The position numbers were made by a program, and so were the translations under genes. A stretch of 64,000 nucleotides of DNA from Streptomyces sp. APSN-46.1 (GTDB taxonomy: Bacteria; Actinomycetota; Actinomycetes; Streptomycetales; Streptomycetaceae). Below are positions 50,120 through 59,645 of this stretch, piece by piece (position 1 is the stretch's first letter; each line of letters opens with the position of its first letter). The notes beneath the pieces were generated by a model. That model was not told where the DNA came from and searched no databases. It saw only the letters and a program-made list of their open reading frames with translations. The DNA lies in NCBI RefSeq assembly GCF_022815725.1, contig NZ_JALGRF010000009.1:124001-188000 (forward strand), in the 5' to 3' direction.

Positions 50120-52171
50120 ATGAGGCTCCTCAAGCGGCCCGTGCCCGCCGAGCCCACCGTCTCCGAGAGCGAGCGCCGGCTCTTCGGCGGGCCCCTGCGC
50201 TACGACGCGGGCTGGGCCAACCACGAGTACGCCCGGCTGGAGAGCCGGCTGCTCACCACCCTGCGCGCCATGCCCCGCATGGTCGGCGGAACCCTCCGGC
50301 TCGCATGGAACACCGACCGGCCGGCGCTGCTCACCGTCGCCGCCTCCGAGGCCGGGCAGGGCGTCACCTCCGCCGTCGGGCTGCTCGTCCTCAGCGAGGT
50401 GCTCCGTACGCTGCTCGGGGCGGGCAGCCCCGCCGACCGGCTGCACGCCGCCCTGCCCGCCCTCGCCACCGGCGCGCTGGTAGCCGTACTGGGAGCCGTG
50501 CTCGCCTCCCGGTCCACGGCGGCCGCCGGGCGGCTGGAGCCCAAGGTCGAGCGGGCCGCGCAGGAGCAGTACCTGCGCGCCGCCGTCGAGGTGGAGCTCG
50601 AAGCGATCGAGGACGGGGAGTTCCGCCGGCTGCTGGACAGCGCCCAGTGGGGCCCGCCCTCGGCCCGCCGCACCATCGGCGCCTGTGTGGCCACCCTCGG
50701 CGGAGTGATCTCCCTGGTCGCCACCGCCGGGGTGCTCACCGTGCTGCACCCGCTGCTGCTGCCCATGCTGCTGCTGATCGCCGCCCCGCGCGGCTGGGGT
50801 GCGATGCGGGTGGCGCAGCGCCGCTACGTGTCCGTGATGGCCTGGGTGGAACACGTACGGGCCGCCCGGCTCATCGGCCAGCTGCTGATCTCCCGTACGT
50901 CGGCGCCCGAGGTCCGGGTGCACGGCGTCGGCCGCTATCTGCTGGGCCACTATCGCCACATGGCCGAGCACGCCGAGGTCGAGGCCACCCGCCTCGCCAA
51001 GGACAAGGCGGCCACGGAGCTGCTGGCCGCCGCCCTCTCCGGGGTCGCCGCCCTGGTCACGTACGCGGCGATGGGCGCGCTCATCGCCGCCGGGCGGATG
51101 GACCTCGCGGTCGCCGGCACCGCCGTGATCGCCGTGCGCGCCGGTTCCGCGAGCCTGGGCGGGCTGGTCTCCACCACCAACACCCTGCACGAGGAGTCCC
51201 TGTACGTCCGGGACCTGGAGCGGTTCGTCGCCGAGGCGGGCCGTCGCGCGATCCCGCGGGGCGGGCGGCCGCTGCCCGAGGCGCTGGGCACGGTCCGGTT
51301 CACGGACGTGGGGTTCGGCTACCCGGACCGGGACGAGCCGGCCCTCGCCGGGGTCTCCCTGACCATCGAGGCGGGCAAGGTCGTGGCCCTGGTCGGGGAG
51401 AACGGGTCCGGCAAGAGCACCCTCGTCAAACTCCTCACCGGTCTGCACCTGCCCGACACGGGGTCGCTGACCTGGGACGGGGTGGACGTACGGGAGGCCG
51501 ACCGGGAGCAGGTCTTCGACCGGGTCGCCCTGCTCACCCAGGACTTCGAACGCTGGCCCGTGACCGCCCGTACCAACATCGCCATCGGCCGGCCCGGCGA
51601 CGAGGCACCGGAGCGGTCGGTGGACGAGGCGGCCGCGGTCGTCGCCGCCGCGCGCCATGCCGGGGCCGACGGGATCATCGAGAAGCTGCCGAACGGCTAC
51701 GAGACGCTGCTCGCGCGGGTCTTCCGCGGCGCGTCCGAACTCTCCGGCGGGCAGTGGCAGAAGTTCGGCCTGGCCCGCACCCGCTACCGCGACGCGCGCG
51801 TCATCGTCGTGGACGAGCCGACCTCGGCACTCGACCCGGCGTCGGAGATCGCCGCGTTCGACAGCATCCGCGCTCTGGCCGGTCCGAACCGGGCGGTCGT
51901 CCTCGTCACGCACCGCATGTCGGGGGTGCGCCACGCCGACGTCATCTACGTCCTGCACCAGGGGCGGCTCGTCGAACAGGGCGGCCACGAGGAGCTGTTG
52001 GCGCGGGGCGGCCGGTACGCGTCGATGTTCCGGATGCAGGCCGACCAGTACGGGGAACAGGCCGTCCCGTACGAGGAGCGGGCCGACCGGTACGGCGAAC
52101 AGCCGGAGGACGTGAGCGCCCCTATCCCCCGGCAGGCCCCCGCGCCACAGAAAGACACCACCGTCACCTGA
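50120..52171 (+). CDS. ABC exporter half-transporter (membrane + ATPase)
   Basis: The 683-residue protein is a fused ABC transporter half. About five or six membrane segments lie in residues 60-370, preceded by a ~50-residue cytoplasmic start. The ATPase domain spans ~390-640: Walker A VGENGSGKSTLVKLLTG, Q-loop LLTQDFERWPVTARTNIAIG, signature SELSGGQWQKFGLAR, Walker B ARVIVVDEPTSALDP and switch histidine in VLVTHRMSGVRHAD. A ~45-residue tail has repeats of the form ADQYGEQAVPYEERADRYGE. It should act as a dimer exporting an unknown compound. ATG 50120 has GGAGG nine bases before. The gene ends in a strong hairpin. Confidence 0.9.
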   Translation: MRLLKRPVPAEPTVSESERRLFGGPLRYDAGWANHEYARLESRLLTTLRAMPRMVGGTLRLAWNTDRPALLTVAASEAGQGVTSAVGLLVLSEVLRTLLGAGSPADRLHAALPALATGALVAVLGAVLASRSTAAAGRLEPKVERAAQEQYLRAAVEVELEAIEDGEFRRLLDSAQWGPPSARRTIGACVATLGGVISLVATAGVLTVLHPLLLPMLLLIAAPRGWGAMRVAQRRYVSVMAWVEHVRAARLIGQLLISRTSAPEVRVHGVGRYLLGHYRHMAEHAEVEATRLAKDKAATELLAAALSGVAALVTYAAMGALIAAGRMDLAVAGTAVIAVRAGSASLGGLVSTTNTLHEESLYVRDLERFVAEAGRRAIPRGGRPLPEALGTVRFTDVGFGYPDRDEPALAGVSLTIEAGKVVALVGENGSGKSTLVKLLTGLHLPDTGSLTWDGVDVREADREQVFDRVALLTQDFERWPVTARTNIAIGRPGDEAPERSVDEAAAVVAAARHAGADGIIEKLPNGYETLLARVFRGASELSGGQWQKFGLARTRYRDARVIVVDEPTSALDPASEIAAFDSIRALAGPNRAVVLVTHRMSGVRHADVIYVLHQGRLVEQGGHEELLARGGRYASMFRMQADQYGEQAVPYEERADRYGEQPEDVSAPIPRQAPAPQKDTTVT

Positions 52172-52226
52172 TGCGGTGAACTCCCCCTTATCCCACGGCC
52201 ACCAGGGGTAGGGCACTGCTGATCTC

Positions 52227-52258
52227 GTGCGGGGGCCCGGGCGACCGGGCCCCCGCAC
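52227..52258 (+). terminator. Terminator of the ABC exporter gene
   Basis: Complementary arms at 52227-52240 and 52245-52258 (14 bp) enclose the loop GCGA. The hairpin lies 56 bases after the ABC stop and 38 bases before the geosmin synthase start, so it may also sit in the geosmin synthase leader. Confidence 0.7.
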
Positions 52259-52295
52259 CAGACGGACGTACAGACACACGAAAGGCCCACCCGCC

Positions 52296-54512
52296 GTGAC
52301 GCAGCCGTTCCAACTGCCGGATTTCTACGTGCCCTATCCGGCGCGACTGAACCCCCATCTGGAGGACGCGCGGGTCCACACCAAGCAATGGGCACGCGCG
52401 CTCGGCATGCTGGAAGGTTCCGGCGTCTGGGAGGAGCGCGACCTCGACTCCCACGACTACGCCCTGCTGTGCTCGTACACCCACCCCGACTGCGACAGCG
52501 ACGCGCTGTCGCTGGTCACCGACTGGTACGTGTGGGTGTTCTTCTTCGACGACCACTTCCTGGAGATGTACAAGCGCTCCCAGGACCGCGACGGTGCCAA
52601 GGAGTACCTCGACAAACTCGCCGCGTTCATGCCGATGAACCTGGCGGACGGATTCCCCGAGCCGACCAACCCGGTCGAGGCCGGCCTGGCGGACCTGTGG
52701 GCGCGGACCGTGCCGGCGATGTCCATGGACTGGCGGGAACGGTTCTCCCAGTCGACGAAGAACCTGCTCAACGAGTCGATGTGGGAGCTCGCCAACATCA
52801 ACATCGGGCGGGTGGCGAACCCGCTGGAGTACATCGAGATGCGCCGCAAGGTGGGCGGCGCCCCCTGGTCGGCCGGACTGATCGAGTATGTCTCCGCCGA
52901 GGTCCCGGCGCGGGTGGCGCACTCACGGCCGCTCGGCGTGCTGCGCGACGCCTTCTCCGACGCCGTGCACATCAGGAACGACATCTTCTCCTACGAGCGC
53001 GAGGTCGCCGACGAGGGCGAACTCTCCAACGCCATCCTGGTGTTGGAGACCTTCCTCGACTGCACCACCCAGGAGGCCGCCGAGGCCTCCAACGATCTGC
53101 TCACCTCCCGGCTGCAGCAGTTCGAACAGACCGCGCTCTCCGAGCTCCCCCAGCTCTTCGCCGATCACGCGATGAACCCGGCGGAGATCGCGGCCGTCCT
53201 CGCCTACGCGAAGGGGCTCCAGGACTGGCAATCGGGCGGCCACGAATGGCACATGGTCTCCAGCCGCTACATGAACAAGGAGGCCCGCGCCACCGCGCCC
53301 GTCTCCCTGCCCTTCCTCCCGTCCGGGCTCGGCACCACCGCCCTCGACCTGCGGTCGATCCTGGCGCCGCGCGCGATGGAGATGCGCCGCCGCAGCTTCA
53401 CCCACGCGCCCTTCGAGCGGACCGGCCCTTCGGTCGTCCCGGACATCTACATGCCGTTCCCGCTCACGCTCAGCCCGCATCTGGAGCACGCGCGCGAGGG
53501 CTCCGTCGCGTGGGCCCGGCGGATGGGACTGCTGGACCCGCAGCCCGGCGACCCCGGATCGGCCATCTGGAACGAACAGAAGCTGCGCGGCTACGACTTC
53601 GCCCTGTGCTCGGCGGGGATCGACCCCGACGCCACGCCCGAGGCACTGCTCCTCAACGCGTGCTGGCTGACCTGGGGGACGTACGGGGACGACTACTACC
53701 CGGTGGTCTTCGCGCAGGCCAGGAACCTTCCCGCCGCGAAGGCGACGACGGCCCGGCTCACCGCCATGATCCCGGTCGACCACGCCGAGCAGCCGGAGCC
53801 GGCGACCGCGATGGAGCGGGCCCTCGGCGAGCTGTGGGTGCGCACCAGCCAGGACATGGGCCCGGCCGTCCGCGCCGAGTTCCGGGCCACGCTGGTGGAC
53901 ATGCTGGAGAGCTGGCTGTGGGAGGTGGAGAACCAGATCCTGGGCCGCATCCCCGACCCGGTGGACTACGCGGAGATGCGGCGCCGCACCTTCGGCTCGT
54001 ACCTCACGATGTACCTGTGCCGGCTGGGCCAGCAGGGCCGCGGCATCCCCGAGGAGATCTACGCCTCCGGGACCATCAGGTCCCTGGAGAACGCGGCGGC
54101 CGACGCCGCGTGCATGATCAACGACATCTTCTCGTACCAGAAGGAGGTGGAGGTCGAGGGTGAGGTGCACAATTTCGTGCTCGTCACCCGGAACTTCTTC
54201 GACATCGGCTATCCGGAGGCCCTGCGCATCTGCCACGACCTGATGACGCAGCGCACCGAGGAGTTCGAGCACATCGTCGCGAACCAGCTGCCGTTGCTCT
54301 ACGACGACTGGAAGCTGGAGGCCGAGGCGCGGTCCGGGATCGACGCGTACGTCGGCGAACTGCGGGACTGGCTCGCCGGGATCCTCAACTGGCACCATAA
54401 GTGCCGCCGTTACCGCGAGGAAGACCTCCACGCAATCCCCGACATGCTGTCCACCGGCGTGCTGGGCTCCGGCTTCGGCATGTCGGCAGCCCGGATCTCC
54501 CTACCCGCGTGA
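52296..54512 (+). CDS. geoA: Germacradienol/geosmin synthase
   Basis: The 738-residue bifunctional terpene cyclase makes the earthy odorant geosmin. In the N-terminal domain the aspartate-rich metal motif is DDHFLE at 85-90 and the second metal motif is NDIFSYERE, which convert farnesyl diphosphate to germacradienol and germacrene D. The C-terminal domain keeps DDYYPVV at ~465 and NDIFSYQKE, and converts germacradienol to geosmin with release of acetone. Both domains appear intact and the length is typical. Start GTG 52296, with AAAGG ten bases upstream, gives the usual TQPFQLPDFYVPYPARLNP opening. Confidence 0.97.
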   Translation: MTQPFQLPDFYVPYPARLNPHLEDARVHTKQWARALGMLEGSGVWEERDLDSHDYALLCSYTHPDCDSDALSLVTDWYVWVFFFDDHFLEMYKRSQDRDGAKEYLDKLAAFMPMNLADGFPEPTNPVEAGLADLWARTVPAMSMDWRERFSQSTKNLLNESMWELANINIGRVANPLEYIEMRRKVGGAPWSAGLIEYVSAEVPARVAHSRPLGVLRDAFSDAVHIRNDIFSYEREVADEGELSNAILVLETFLDCTTQEAAEASNDLLTSRLQQFEQTALSELPQLFADHAMNPAEIAAVLAYAKGLQDWQSGGHEWHMVSSRYMNKEARATAPVSLPFLPSGLGTTALDLRSILAPRAMEMRRRSFTHAPFERTGPSVVPDIYMPFPLTLSPHLEHAREGSVAWARRMGLLDPQPGDPGSAIWNEQKLRGYDFALCSAGIDPDATPEALLLNACWLTWGTYGDDYYPVVFAQARNLPAAKATTARLTAMIPVDHAEQPEPATAMERALGELWVRTSQDMGPAVRAEFRATLVDMLESWLWEVENQILGRIPDPVDYAEMRRRTFGSYLTMYLCRLGQQGRGIPEEIYASGTIRSLENAAADAACMINDIFSYQKEVEVEGEVHNFVLVTRNFFDIGYPEALRICHDLMTQRTEEFEHIVANQLPLLYDDWKLEAEARSGIDAYVGELRDWLAGILNWHHKCRRYREEDLHAIPDMLSTGVLGSGFGMSAARISLPA

Positions 54513-54516
54513 TCCC

Positions 54517-54553
54517 GGCGGCGGGGGCGGTCCGCTCGCCCGCCCCCGCCGCC
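54517..54553. terminator. Terminator between geoA and the septum-domain gene
   Basis: Perfect 14-bp arms at 54517-54530 and 54540-54553 with a nine-base loop lie between two convergent genes. Confidence 0.75.
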
Positions 54554-54570
54554 CCTCAGGCCGGACGGGC

Positions 54571-55320
54571 TCAGGAGCTGGTGGCGCGGACCGAGCCGGT
54601 GCTCGGGCCGCTGGTGTCGCCAATGAAGCAGGTGACCTCGCGTTCGCCGAAGGTCCAGTTGGCGGAGCTCGGATAGTAGTAGTACACCTTCATGGTCTTC
54701 GGGAGCTTTGCGGCAGCGCCCACGTAGTCGGTGAGCGCCTTGCCGCAGTTCGCGTTGGCCATCGAAGCGATCTTCTTCTCGCCCGGGTACGGCCCGTCCT
54801 TCAGGCCGAAGACGGCAAACGCCTCCGACTGGTGCGGTTCGGCGCAGGGCACGATGTCCACCGACAGGGGCGCTCGGCCGTCCTCGCCCTGATAGTCCTT
54901 CAGATCGTCGTCGGTGTTGAAGCAGTCACCCACTTTGATGTCTTCCACGTCGGTGACGACCGGGCCGGTGACCCGGCCACCGGTGTCGCGCTTCGACAGG
55001 GTGCTGCTGCCGTCGTCCGCCACTCCGGAGAGCCCGAGGAACAGCACGAACACGAGGGCCGTGCTGTGGACGGCGGCGGGCGCGACGGCCACGCCCTTGC
55101 TCTTCTGTCCACGATGGCGCACAGGGAGCCGGGCGGTGTTGCCGAGGATCAGCGGGACCCTCCGCAGTGCCCGGAGCATCGACAGGACGAGCGCCACGAC
55201 GGCGTACCGGCCCTGCGGGCCGCCGTGCGACCGGGGCTGCCCCGGCTGTCCGTACGGTCCCGGCTGCGGGTGCGGCTCGGGCGACGACGGTGGTGGGAGT
55301 GGTTGCGGCAGTCTGGACAT
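54571..55320 (-). CDS. Septum-formation-domain membrane protein
   Basis: The 249-residue protein has a Pro/Gln/Gly-rich N-terminus (PSSPEPHPQPGPYGQPGQPR), then one or two membrane segments in the place of a DUF4190 region, then an extracellular septum-formation-type domain (VEDIKVGDCFNTDDDLKDYQ, VPCAEPHQSEAFAVFGL, NANCGKALTDYV, EREVTCFIGD) with conserved cysteines. The membrane part reads MLRALRRVPLILGNTARLPV, with several arginines and asparagine where this family has an unbroken hydrophobic helix, so it may have drifted. ATG 55320 has AAGGAGAG upstream. Its role at the cell envelope is inferred from the domain only. Confidence 0.8.
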   Translation of the reverse strand: MSRLPQPLPPPSSPEPHPQPGPYGQPGQPRSHGGPQGRYAVVALVLSMLRALRRVPLILGNTARLPVRHRGQKSKGVAVAPAAVHSTALVFVLFLGLSGVADDGSSTLSKRDTGGRVTGPVVTDVEDIKVGDCFNTDDDLKDYQGEDGRAPLSVDIVPCAEPHQSEAFAVFGLKDGPYPGEKKIASMANANCGKALTDYVGAAAKLPKTMKVYYYYPSSANWTFGEREVTCFIGDTSGPSTGSVRATSS

Positions 55321-55512
55321 GCGCGCGGCTCTCCTTGCACAGAGTGTGAGACGCGGCCGACGGGCATGCGGTGGCACCGTGGCCGCCGGGTGGGGCCCGA
55401 TGTGCAGATGGCGCTCGGACCAGCCGAGCCTCGGCATCTCCCGGCCACCCGCCGGGGCCTGGTCCCAACACGCCGCCGTATACCCGCCGATGGAGTTGTG
55501 CCACCTCCCACG

Positions 55513-56808
55513 CTACTCCCCGGCGCCGGACACGTCCTGACGGGCGGCGGGGCCGGTCCAGTCCTGCGGGACGTGGCCGAGGCGGACTCGTTGGGGGTGG
55601 TCGCCGACGGGGACGGATACGCGCTTGGTGCCCGTGGCGAAGTCGATGGCCGTGACCCGGTCGGCGCCGCTCTCGGAGATCACGCAGCCGGTGCCGTCGC
55701 CGTCGACCGTGGCCCAGTACGGCTTGTCGGCGGGCACCAGCGGCCCCTCGGCGAGCGTGGCCCGGTCCACGACCGTCGCGTAGTCGTCCATGGTTCCCGC
55801 TACGCAGAGCTTGGCGCCGTCCGGGCTCATGGACATGCCGTGGTGGCGCGAGTCGTTGACCCAGGTGGTGCGGTCCTTGCTGGTGGCCGGGTTCTCGGGA
55901 AGCACCTTGAGGCGGGTGATGCGGTCGGTGGCCACGTCGTACTCCAGGAAGCCGTTGAAGAACGACACCTGGAAGTAGAGCTTGGACTCGTCGGGGCTGA
56001 AGGACACGGGCCGCAGGGCGTCCGAGAGGTCCGGGCGGCCGAAGCTGTCCAGGCGCTCCCGCATGTCGATCACCCGTACCGTGCGGAAGGTCTGCGCGTC
56101 GACGACGGTGATCTTCCGGTCGCCCTTCGTCCAGTCCAGCCAGGACGCGTCGAGGGCGGAGGTCACGTCCCCGATGGAGCTGTTCCACAGGAAGCGGCCG
56201 TCGCGGGTGAAGGTGTTCTCGTGCGGCTTGTCGCCGGTGGCGAAGGAGCCGGTCTGCCGGCCGGTGGTGATGTCCAGGACGTGCACGGTGTTGGCGGTGG
56301 AGGCGGAGACGGCGACACGGGTGCCGTCCGGCGAGACCGCCATGTGGTCGGAGCGGTAGCCGGCGACCGGAAAGCGCCAGTTGATCCGGCCGGACCGGAC
56401 GTCGATGGAGACGACGTCGGCGAAGCTGGGCCGGGAGACGACCACCGCCGAGCCGTCCGGGGTGGTGTACATGTCGTCCACGAACTGATCGTGCCCCTCA
56501 CCGGCGGTGGCGCGGACGCCCAGGAAGAAGCCGAGCTTCACGGGGTTGAGGTAGATCTCGCGGAGCCGCTCCTCCTTGTCGGGGATCACATTGATCCGGC
56601 CGACGCGCGCGAGGTCACCGGTCGAGGCGAGGACATCGGCCGTGCCCTCCCAGTTGTTGCCGACGAACAGCACCTCACGGAGGCCGGAGGCGGGGGTGGC
56701 GCCGGCCGGGGCGGGCCCCGCCAGGAGCGCGGCGGTGGCCGCGGTGAGGACTCCTGCGGTGAGGAAGGCGCGCAGGGGCGTACGGGCGGTGCGTTCGGTC
56801 CGGGACAT
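55513..56808 (-). CDS. Secreted YncE-like beta-propeller protein
   Basis: The 431-residue protein has a signal peptide (TPLRAFLTAGVLTAATAALL, cleavage after AGA at about residue 38) and then a run of beta-propeller blades with the repeated phrase SPDGTRVAVSASTANTVHVL, FTRDGRFLWNSSIG, SPDESKLYFQVSFFNG, SPDGAKLCVAGTMDD, typical of the YVTN/YncE/SdiA-type lactonase fold. No metal- or cofactor-site can be assigned by eye. Start ATG 56808 begins the signal peptide; the longer frame to 56892 is not needed. Function is unknown. Confidence 0.82.
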   Translation of the reverse strand: MSRTERTARTPLRAFLTAGVLTAATAALLAGPAPAGATPASGLREVLFVGNNWEGTADVLASTGDLARVGRINVIPDKEERLREIYLNPVKLGFFLGVRATAGEGHDQFVDDMYTTPDGSAVVVSRPSFADVVSIDVRSGRINWRFPVAGYRSDHMAVSPDGTRVAVSASTANTVHVLDITTGRQTGSFATGDKPHENTFTRDGRFLWNSSIGDVTSALDASWLDWTKGDRKITVVDAQTFRTVRVIDMRERLDSFGRPDLSDALRPVSFSPDESKLYFQVSFFNGFLEYDVATDRITRLKVLPENPATSKDRTTWVNDSRHHGMSMSPDGAKLCVAGTMDDYATVVDRATLAEGPLVPADKPYWATVDGDGTGCVISESGADRVTAIDFATGTKRVSVPVGDHPQRVRLGHVPQDWTGPAARQDVSGAGE

Positions 56809-56867
56809 CCGCTCAACTCCGTTGGATGGAGGCGCTGTTACCGGCCGGTAAAATAGGCGGAACGGCA

Positions 56868-56899
56868 AAAGGGCGCAACCCTCAGGGGGCACGCCCTTT
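56868..56899 (-). terminator. Rho-independent terminator after xdhC
   Basis: Arms at 56868-56875 and 56892-56899 (AAAGGGCG and CGCCCTTT) form a hairpin on the minus strand that ends in TTTTG, 48 bases past the xdhC stop. Confidence 0.6.
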
Positions 56900-56946
56900 C
56901 GTCACGTCGGGAAGTCACACGGGGAGTTACTCGCGGAGTCACCGCT

Positions 56947-58098
56947 TCAAGCGACGACACCGATCCGACCGACCGCGGTGTTCGAGCCGTCGTGGTGGAT
57001 CGGGATGTGCGCTCCGGCCAGCGCGGCCCCGGTGCCGCCGCGCCGGTTGGCGACGATCTCGGCGGCGATGGACAGCGCGGTCTCCTCCGGGGAGCGGGCG
57101 CCGAGGTCCAGACCGATCGGGGAGCGCAGCCGGGCCAGTTCGAGCTCGGTCACGCCGACCTCGCGGAGCCGCTTGTTGCGGTCCTCGTGGGTCCGGCGGG
57201 AGCCCATGGCGCCGACGTAGGCGACGGGAAGCTTGAGGGCCAGTTCGAGGAGCGGGACATCGAACTTGGCGTCGTGGGTGAGTACACACAGGACGGTCCG
57301 GCCGTCGACATCCGTGCTTTCCAGGTAGCGGTGCGGCCAGTCGACGACGATCTCGTCCGCCTCGGGGAAACGCTTCTTCGTGGCGAATACGGGCCGGGCA
57401 TCGCACAGGGTGACGTGGTAGCCGAGGAACTTGCCGATCCGCACCAGGGCGGAGGCGAAGTCGATGGCACCGAAGACGATCATCCGCGGGGGCGGGACGC
57501 TGGACTCGACCAGCACCTTGAGCGGCTCTCCGCAGAGCCGGCCGTCGGCGCCGATCTCCAGTACGCCGGTCCTGCCGGCGTCCAGCATGGCGCGGGCCTC
57601 TTCGGCGATGGTGCGGTCCAGCTCGGGGTGTCCCCCGAAGCCGCCCTCGCAGGAGCCGTCGCCGCGGACGACCAGGGCGCGGCCCATGAGCTCGGCCGGG
57701 CCCTCGGCGATCCGGGCGACCGCCGCCGCCTCCCCGCGGGCGGCGGCGGCCAGCGCGGCCGCGAACACCTCCCGCACGGGAGAGCCCACGGGAACCGGGG
57801 TGACCAGGATGTCTATGACGCCGCCGCAGGTCAGGCCCACGGCGAAGGCGTCGTCGTCGCTGTAGCCGAAGCGCTCCTGGACGGTTTCGCCGTCCTCCAG
57901 CGCGTGCCGGCACAGCTCGTACACCGCGCCCTCCACGCATCCACCGGAGACCGAGCCGATGGCCGTGCCCTCGCTGTCGACGGCGAGTGCGGCTCCGGGC
58001 TGCCGGGGTGCGCTCCCGCCGACGGCCACGACGGTGGCGACGGCGAAGTCACGTCCCTGCTCGACCCACCGGTTCAGTTCTTCGGCGATGTCCAGCAT
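56947..58098 (-). CDS. xdhC: XdhC-family molybdenum cofactor insertion protein
   Basis: This 383-residue protein has both XdhC halves. The N-terminal XdhC/CoxI part has RDFAVATVVAVGGSAPRQPG and GSVSGGCVEGAVYE; the C-terminal Rossmann part has VFGAIDFASALVRIGKFLGY, CDARPVF, TKKRFPEADEIVVDWP and VGAMGSRRTHEDRNKRL. XdhC binds and supports sulfuration of the molybdenum cofactor before handing it to xanthine dehydrogenase; here the enzyme subunits lie 2 kb upstream on the same strand, past the permease. Start ATG 58098 follows GAGGAGG. Confidence 0.93.
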   Translation of the reverse strand: MLDIAEELNRWVEQGRDFAVATVVAVGGSAPRQPGAALAVDSEGTAIGSVSGGCVEGAVYELCRHALEDGETVQERFGYSDDDAFAVGLTCGGVIDILVTPVPVGSPVREVFAAALAAAARGEAAAVARIAEGPAELMGRALVVRGDGSCEGGFGGHPELDRTIAEEARAMLDAGRTGVLEIGADGRLCGEPLKVLVESSVPPPRMIVFGAIDFASALVRIGKFLGYHVTLCDARPVFATKKRFPEADEIVVDWPHRYLESTDVDGRTVLCVLTHDAKFDVPLLELALKLPVAYVGAMGSRRTHEDRNKRLREVGVTELELARLRSPIGLDLGARSPEETALSIAAEIVANRRGGTGAALAGAHIPIHHDGSNTAVGRIGVVA

Positions 58099-58181
58099 GT
58101 GCGGCCTCCTCGGAGAGGTTCGGTTTCCAGTATCGGATACGCGGAGGGTGCGGTTCTGCGTACGGATCAGGTCGGTCCGGG

Positions 58182-59645
58182 TCAGCCGACCCCGAGCCAG
58201 CCCTCGATCGGGTGCAGGGCGTAGAAGACCACGAAGATCGCGGTCAGACCCCACATGAAGCCGCCGATCTCACGGGCCTTGCCCTGAGCGATCTTGATGG
58301 CGACGTAGGAGATGACACCCGCGGCGACACCGGCGGTGATCGAGTAGGTGAACGGCATGATCACGACGGTCAGGAAGACCGGGATCGCGGTCGAGCTGTC
58401 CGCCCAGTCCACGTGGCGGGCGTTCTGCATCATCATCGCGCCGATGACGACCAGGGCCGCGGAGGCGACCTCACCCGGGACGATCTGCGTGATCGGGGTG
58501 AAGAAGAGGCAGGCGGCGAAGAGCAGGCCGGTGACGACGGAGGCGAGGCCTGTGCGGGCACCCTCACCGACGCCGGTCGCGGACTCCACGAACACGGTCT
58601 GGCCGGAGCCACCCGAGACGCCACCGATGGCGCCACCGGCGCCGTCGATGAACAGGGCCTTGGAGAGGCCCGGCATGCGGCCCTTGTCGTCGGCGAGCTT
58701 GGCCTCGGTGCCGACGCCGATGATGGTGGCCATCGCGTCGAAGAAGCCGGCGAGAACGAGGGTGAAGACGATCATGCCGACGGTCATGTAGCCGACATCG
58801 CCCCAGCCGCCGAAGGAGACGTCACCGAAGAGCGAGAAGTCCGGCGTCGAGATCGCGGAGCCGGTCAGCTCCGGCGGGCCGCTCTTCCAGGACTTCGGGT
58901 CGATGTCCGCCACGGCGTTCAGGATGGCGGCGAGCACGGTTCCGCCGATGATGCCGATCAGGATCGCGCCGGGGATCTTGCGGGCCTGCAGCATGAAGAT
59001 CGTGAGCAGGGTCACGCAGAAGATCAGGACGGGCCACCCGGCGAGCTCACCGACGGCACCGAGCTGGACAGGGGGGCCGAACTCCGGGCCCCTGCCGACG
59101 AAGCCGGCCTTCACGAGGCCGATGAGGGCGACGAACATGCCGATGCCCATGGTGATCGCGTGCTTGAGCGCGAGGGGGATCGCGTTCATGATCATCTCGC
59201 GGAGGCCGGTGACGACCAGGAGACAGATCACGACACCGTAGACCACGCACATGCCCATGGCCTGCGGCCAGGTCATCTGGGGCGCTACCTGCGAGGCGAG
59301 CACGCCGGACACGGACAGGCCGGCGGCGAGGGCCAGCGGCACCTTGCCGACGAAGCCCATGAGGAGCGTCGTGACGGCCGCGGCGAACGCCGTGGCGGTG
59401 ATGATCGCCGAGCCCTCCATCGCGGCGCCGGTGACGTCCTTGCCCGAGAGGAGCAGCGGGTTGAGCAGGAGGATGTAAGCCATCGCCATGAAGGTCGTGA
59501 TACCGCCACGCACTTCGTTGCCGACGTTGGATCCTCTGTGGGTTATGTGAAAGTACCGGTCGAGCCAAGATCTGCCGGCGGGGGTGAGAGTGCCGTCGCC
59601 GGCCTCCTCCGCGGTGGTCTTGGGCTCTACAGACGACTGGGTCAT
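58182..59645 (-). CDS. NCS2-family purine permease (AzgA-like)
   Basis: The 487-residue membrane protein has about 12-14 hydrophobic segments. The start WLDRYFHITHRGSNVGNEVRGGITTFMAMAYIL, shown here only in part by its last motif GITTFMAMAYIL, is characteristic of AzgA/GhxP-type purine permeases; ALKHAITMGIGMFVALIGLV and ATIIGVGTEAKLAD also match. It should take up xanthine, hypoxanthine or guanine with protons, feeding the xanthine dehydrogenase encoded upstream. Start ATG 59645 follows GGGAG. The minus-strand order dehydrogenase-permease-xdhC suggests a purine catabolism regulon. Confidence 0.92.
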   Translation of the reverse strand: MTQSSVEPKTTAEEAGDGTLTPAGRSWLDRYFHITHRGSNVGNEVRGGITTFMAMAYILLLNPLLLSGKDVTGAAMEGSAIITATAFAAAVTTLLMGFVGKVPLALAAGLSVSGVLASQVAPQMTWPQAMGMCVVYGVVICLLVVTGLREMIMNAIPLALKHAITMGIGMFVALIGLVKAGFVGRGPEFGPPVQLGAVGELAGWPVLIFCVTLLTIFMLQARKIPGAILIGIIGGTVLAAILNAVADIDPKSWKSGPPELTGSAISTPDFSLFGDVSFGGWGDVGYMTVGMIVFTLVLAGFFDAMATIIGVGTEAKLADDKGRMPGLSKALFIDGAGGAIGGVSGGSGQTVFVESATGVGEGARTGLASVVTGLLFAACLFFTPITQIVPGEVASAALVVIGAMMMQNARHVDWADSSTAIPVFLTVVIMPFTYSITAGVAAGVISYVAIKIAQGKAREIGGFMWGLTAIFVVFYALHPIEGWLGVG

